Source: Enhydrobacter sp.
GTDB taxonomy: Bacteria; Pseudomonadota; Alphaproteobacteria; Reyranellales; Reyranellaceae
Reading direction: 5' to 3'
Assembly: GCA_025808875.1 (NCBI GenBank)
Contig: CP075528.1
Span: 682,001-746,000 of the forward strand
DNA: 64,000 nt
A program made the position numbers and the translations under genes. Below the pieces are notes generated by a model. It was not told where the DNA came from, did no database searches, and was given only the letters and a program-made list of their open reading frames with translations. Below are positions 61,264-64,000 of the stretch, in pieces. Numbering within the stretch: the first letter of the stretch is position 1; each line of letters begins with the position of its first letter.

Positions 61264-61836
61264 TTGCGCGAGCCTCTGATCCTCGCGTCAGCTTCGCCGC
61301 GCCGGCTCGATCTGCTGCGCCAGATCGGCGTCGAGCCCGCCGCCATCGATCCCGCCGAAATCGACGAGACGCCCCGTCCGGGCGAGCTTCCGCGCGCCTA
61401 TGCGCTGCGCATGGCCGAAGCCAAGCTCGCCGCGGTGGCGCCGCGCCATCCCGGCAAGCTGGTCCTTGCGGCGGACAGCGTCGTCGCCGTCGGCCGGCGC
61501 ATCCTGCCCAAGGCCGACGACGAGGCGCAGGCGAGGGCCTGCCTGGCGCTGCTCTCCGGCCGTCGCCATCGCGTGCTGGGTGGCGTGGCGGTGGCCGGCG
61601 CCGACGGCCGTCGCCGCACCCGGCTGGTCGAGACGGTTGTGCGCTTCAAGCGGCTCGAGCCGGCCGAAACGGAGGCCTACGTCGCCGCCGGCGAATGGCG
61701 CGGCAAGGCGGGCGGCTACGCCATCCAGGGCCGCGCCGCCGCCTTCGCGTCGTTCGTGTCGGGTTCCTACAGCAACGTGGTCGGCCTGCCGCTGTTCGAG
61801 ACCGCGCAGCTCTTGCGCGCGTTGGGCGGATCGTGA
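61264..61836 (+). CDS. maf: Maf-family nucleoside triphosphate pyrophosphatase
   Basis: A 190-aa Maf protein that hydrolyses canonical or modified NTPs (dTTP/UTP or m7GTP type). It has ILASASPRRLDLLRQIGV, the catalytic LAADSVVAV region, and GGYAIQGRAAAF with SGSYSNVVGLPL. Start is TTG at 61264 immediately after infA's TAG. It overlaps the RNase E/G gene (GTGA). Confidence 0.94.
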   Translation: MREPLILASASPRRLDLLRQIGVEPAAIDPAEIDETPRPGELPRAYALRMAEAKLAAVAPRHPGKLVLAADSVVAVGRRILPKADDEAQARACLALLSGRRHRVLGGVAVAGADGRRRTRLVETVVRFKRLEPAETEAYVAAGEWRGKAGGYAIQGRAAAFASFVSGSYSNVVGLPLFETAQLLRALGGS

Positions 61837-63041
61837 CCCGTATCGACCGCCTGATCTGCCACGTCATGCCGCGCGCCTTCGTGCTTGCGCTGGTGGCGGA
61901 CGGCCGCCTGGTCGAACTGCAGGTGGCGCGGCGCGACCGGCCCTCGCGCGCCGACGGCATCTTCCTCGGCCGGCTCGAGCGGGTGATGCCGGAACTGGAC
62001 GGCGCCTTCGTCGATATCGGCATCGGCCGCTCGGGCTTCCTGCGCGCCGACGACCGGGCCGGACTCGACGGTTGGCCGCCGCCCGGCGCGCCCGTCCTCG
62101 TGCAGGTGCGCCACGACAACGAGGGCAGCGACAAGGGCCCGCGGCTGTCGATGAACCTGGCCGTCACCGGCCGCTACCTCGTCTACCATCCGCTGGGCTC
62201 CGGCGTCGGCTTCTCGCGCCGTATCGAGGGCGAGGCCGAGCGCGAGCGCCTGGCGGGCCACGCGCAGGGACTGCTCGAAGGCGGCGTCGTGCTGCGCACC
62301 GCCGCTGCCGGCGCGCCGGCGGCGCTGCTGCAGGCCGACGCCCGGCAGATCATGGAGCGCTGGGAGCGGGTGCGCCGCCACGCGCTCGACGTGCCGCCGC
62401 CGGCCGACATCACCGCCCGCATGCCGGGTGAGCGCGATCCGGTCGCGCGGGCGTTGCGCGACCACGGCGCGGCGCTCGAGGAGGTGATCGTCGACGATCG
62501 GGCGATGGCGCGTTCGCTGCAGGACGAGATGGATCGCCGGCAGGAGCGCATCCGCGTGCGCTGGCACAACGGCCCGATGCCGGTGTTCGACATCGACGAC
62601 GTGAGCGGCCAGGTCGAGACGGCGCTGGCGCGCCGCATCGCGCTCGAGAGCGGCGTCGAGGTTCTGTTCGAGCCGGGCGAGACGCTGACGGCGATCGACG
62701 TCGACAGCGCCGGAGCCGGCGGCCGCCAGGGCCGCGCGCCGCGCCGCCCGGTCGAGGTCAACCTCGAGGCGGCGCCGGCCATCGCCCACCAGCTCCGGCT
62801 GCGCAACATCGCCGGCGCCGTCGTGATCGACTTCGTCAACATGCGCAGCGCTTACGACCGCGACAAGGTGCAGGCGAGCCTCGCCGAGGCGGTCAAGGAC
62901 GATCCCGTGCCGACCCAGCTCTACGGCTTCACCCGGCTCGGCCTGTTCGAGCTGACCCGGGCGCGGCGCGGTCCGGTCCTGGCCGCCGAGCTCGATGCCC
63001 TGGAGCGTGCCGGCACCGACGAAGCCTCCACCGACGGCTGA
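61833..63041 (+). CDS. Ribonuclease E/G family protein
   Basis: A 402-aa RNase E/G-type endonuclease. Residues 30-115 hold an S1 domain interrupted as in the family (GIFLGRLERVMPELDGAFVDIG, GFLRADD). The catalytic metal site is TAIDVDSAG and VVIDFVNM (both Asp). It lacks the zinc-link CPxCxG and the long RNase E C-terminal scaffold, so it is nearer RNase G but shorter. GTG start, coupled to maf. It probably processes rRNA or tRNA. Confidence 0.9.
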   Translation: MTRIDRLICHVMPRAFVLALVADGRLVELQVARRDRPSRADGIFLGRLERVMPELDGAFVDIGIGRSGFLRADDRAGLDGWPPPGAPVLVQVRHDNEGSDKGPRLSMNLAVTGRYLVYHPLGSGVGFSRRIEGEAERERLAGHAQGLLEGGVVLRTAAAGAPAALLQADARQIMERWERVRRHALDVPPPADITARMPGERDPVARALRDHGAALEEVIVDDRAMARSLQDEMDRRQERIRVRWHNGPMPVFDIDDVSGQVETALARRIALESGVEVLFEPGETLTAIDVDSAGAGGRQGRAPRRPVEVNLEAAPAIAHQLRLRNIAGAVVIDFVNMRSAYDRDKVQASLAEAVKDDPVPTQLYGFTRLGLFELTRARRGPVLAAELDALERAGTDEASTDG

Positions 63042-63043
63042 CG

Positions 63044-63103
63044 CGGGCGGCCCACGGCCGACACGGGCGGCCCACGGCCGACACGGGCGGCCGACGGCCG
63101 ACA
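63044..63103 (+). repeat. Three tandem copies of a 20-bp unit
   Basis: CGGGCGGCCCACGGCCGACA occurs at 63044-63063 and 63064-63083, and with one change (C to G) at 63084-63103. Each unit contains a GGCC-centred palindrome. It directly follows the RNase E/G stop codon and is non-coding on either strand. Confidence 0.85.
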
Positions 63104-63211
63104 CACGGTCGCGCGCCGTCACGGCAGCGTGACCTTGCGGGAGGGGCGCAACCCAACGCCGCGATGCTGCGTTGGCCGATCGAGTGTCGATCCCACTCCC
63201 TGGAGGGCGCC

Positions 63212-63607
63212 ATGTGCGACTATTCACTCGAGCTCTATCGTTCCCGGCCGGCCGAACAGGACGAACAGCTTAGCCTCGAGCGCTTCTCGAGCGGCTCCAT
63301 GGGTTTCGTCGCCAATCGCAACTGCGAGACCGCCGTGTGCGTGCCGGCCGACGCGCGCCTGCGCCTGGTCGGTCTCTCCGAGACCGTGCAGCGCACCCTG
63401 GGTGTCGGCCCGGTGGAGGAGGTTGCGATGACCCGGCTCGAGCACGGCCCGCACAAGGACGCCGTGCGCTTCGCCAACGGCCGCGACGTCTGCCTGCAGA
63501 GCCTGAACACCGGCGTGGCGGCGTTCGTGCTGTCGCTCGCGCCGGACATCGTCGACCTCGATCGCCGCGAGCCATCGGTGGAGACGCGCGAACTGGTCGA
63601 CGCCTGA
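63212..63607 (+). CDS. Conserved protein of unknown function
   Basis: A 131-aa soluble protein opening CDYSLELYRSRPAEQDEQL and containing MGFVANRNCETAVCVPADA and MTRLEHGPHKDAVRFANG. The Cys and His residues (CDYS, NCETAVC, HGPH) could bind a metal. TGGAGGG lies six bases ahead of the ATG. It stands between the repeat and yacG. No family is recognised. Confidence 0.7.
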   Translation: MCDYSLELYRSRPAEQDEQLSLERFSSGSMGFVANRNCETAVCVPADARLRLVGLSETVQRTLGVGPVEEVAMTRLEHGPHKDAVRFANGRDVCLQSLNTGVAAFVLSLAPDIVDLDRREPSVETRELVDA

Positions 63608-63720
63608 CGGCGGGCGCATCGACGCCGCTCCCACCGCCCGAACCGCGCGGGCGGCGGGTTGACGCGATCCGCGACATCGCGCAACTCTTCGCGCGCCCCA
63701 TGAGGCGCCGAAGAGGAAGG

Positions 63721-63954
63721 ATGCCACCGCCCGATCGAACCGCGCCGCCGCTGCGCGCCGTGCGCACCGAGGCCCGTTGCCCGGTGTGCGGCAAGCCGGC
63801 CGATCCGCAAAAGTACCAGCCGTTCTGCTCCAAGCGTTGCGCCGACATCGATCTCGGCCGCTGGCTGAAGGAAGGCTATCGCATGCCGACCGACGAGATG
63901 CCGGAGGAGGGCGAACCGTCGGTTCCCGGCCGACCAACTGGACAGGGCGGCTGA
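63721..63954 (+). CDS. yacG: DNA gyrase inhibitor YacG
   Basis: A 77-aa zinc protein with the C4 set C20-x2-C23-x12-C36-x3-C40 (CPVC and FCSKRC), followed by the ADIDLGRWLKEGYRMP signature. YacG binds GyrB and inhibits gyrase. GAGGAAGG is nearly adjacent to the ATG at 63721. Its place after RNase E/G and before a tRNA is the standard alphaproteobacterial order, with one extra gene here. Confidence 0.93.
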   Translation: MPPPDRTAPPLRAVRTEARCPVCGKPADPQKYQPFCSKRCADIDLGRWLKEGYRMPTDEMPEEGEPSVPGRPTGQGG

Positions 63955-63987
63955 CCCATCCTATACAGCCGCCGCCAACCCAGGCGC

Positions 63988-64000
63988 GCCCAGGTAGCTC
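63988..64000 (+). tRNA. Start of a tRNA gene, probably tRNA-Phe, cut by the window end
   Basis: GCCCAGGTAGCTC matches the first 13 bases of an alphaproteobacterial elongator tRNA: acceptor, TA, and D-stem start GCTC. tRNA-Phe commonly follows yacG. The anticodon is outside the window, so the identity is inferred from position. Confidence 0.5.

Noticed and set aside
63608..63720. CCGCCCG/CGGGCGG hairpin before yacG as a terminator
   Set aside because: No T run follows and the stem is expected by chance at this GC content.

Overview
The window is high-GC, gene-dense bacterial chromosome and reads as an alphaproteobacterium. Three things point there: a DUF1476 gene (the alphaproteobacterial F-ATPase zeta inhibitor), the purC-purS-purQ-purL-bolA-grxD run, and the block murA-DUF2948-hisG-hisD-UPF0262-low-MW phosphatase-infA-maf-RNase E/G-yacG followed by what looks like the start of tRNA-Phe. 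A finer placement (a Rhodospirillales or Hyphomicrobiales-like soil or aquatic heterotroph) is only an inference. I see no prophage, insertion sequence, integron, CRISPR array or rRNA.

Layout. 0-2.5 kb: a DapA-family lyase with an IclR regulator, then a decayed patch holding the 3' ends of two dead genes (soxR and a glyoxalase-fold gene). 2.5-7.1 kb: purine operon plus bolA and the CGFS glutaredoxin grxD. 7.2-11.2 kb: a diiron protein behind a promoter with a perfect palindrome, a glycosyltransferase/methyltransferase pair, a Tat-exported beta-carbonic-anhydrase-like protein, and the zeta subunit. 11.2-14.1 kb: a complete TRAP transporter. 14.1-18.9 kb: a gamma-type purB with foreign-looking codon use, a HAD phosphatase, MarC, a secreted protein and a fumarylacetoacetase-family enzyme. 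19-25.4 kb: a methionine-cycle operon (ArsR-methyltransferase fusion, metF, split metH, TSUP exporter) whose genes all overlap. 25.5-34.9 kb: mlaA-mlaC, cysE, assorted oxidoreductases, a methyltransferase gene killed by one TGA, a REP-like element, an Erm/KsgA-like gene and ettA.

34.9-44.1 kb is the most system-like region. It holds a CrbS-type sensor (solute-symporter domain fused to a histidine kinase and receiver), a CrbR-like regulator, a CBS-DUF294 nucleotidyltransferase-like protein, a 3'-5' exonuclease and a conserved unknown gene. These face a DUF4212/Na+-solute symporter pair of the acetate type that ends in a clear terminator. CrbS/CrbR control of acetate use is known; the roles of the DUF294, exonuclease and unknown proteins in it are not clear to me. 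44.1-47.8 kb: small membrane proteins, inorganic pyrophosphatase, a TRIC-like channel, an MFS exporter and a CAU tRNA. 47.8-51.2 kb: a three-part phosphorelay (OmpR regulator, hybrid kinase, separate Hpt). 51.2-54.8 kb: a double-hotdog thioesterase diverging from an enoyl-CoA hydratase/AtuA operon. 54.8-55.5 kb: a DUF6880 gene that looks internally deleted. 55.5-64 kb: the conserved housekeeping block.

No large undescribed system is proven. The best leads are the acetate-module accessory genes, the ArsR-methyltransferase methionine operon with its possibly leaderless promoter, the palindrome-controlled diiron gene, the transferred-looking purB, and the small scars of gene loss.
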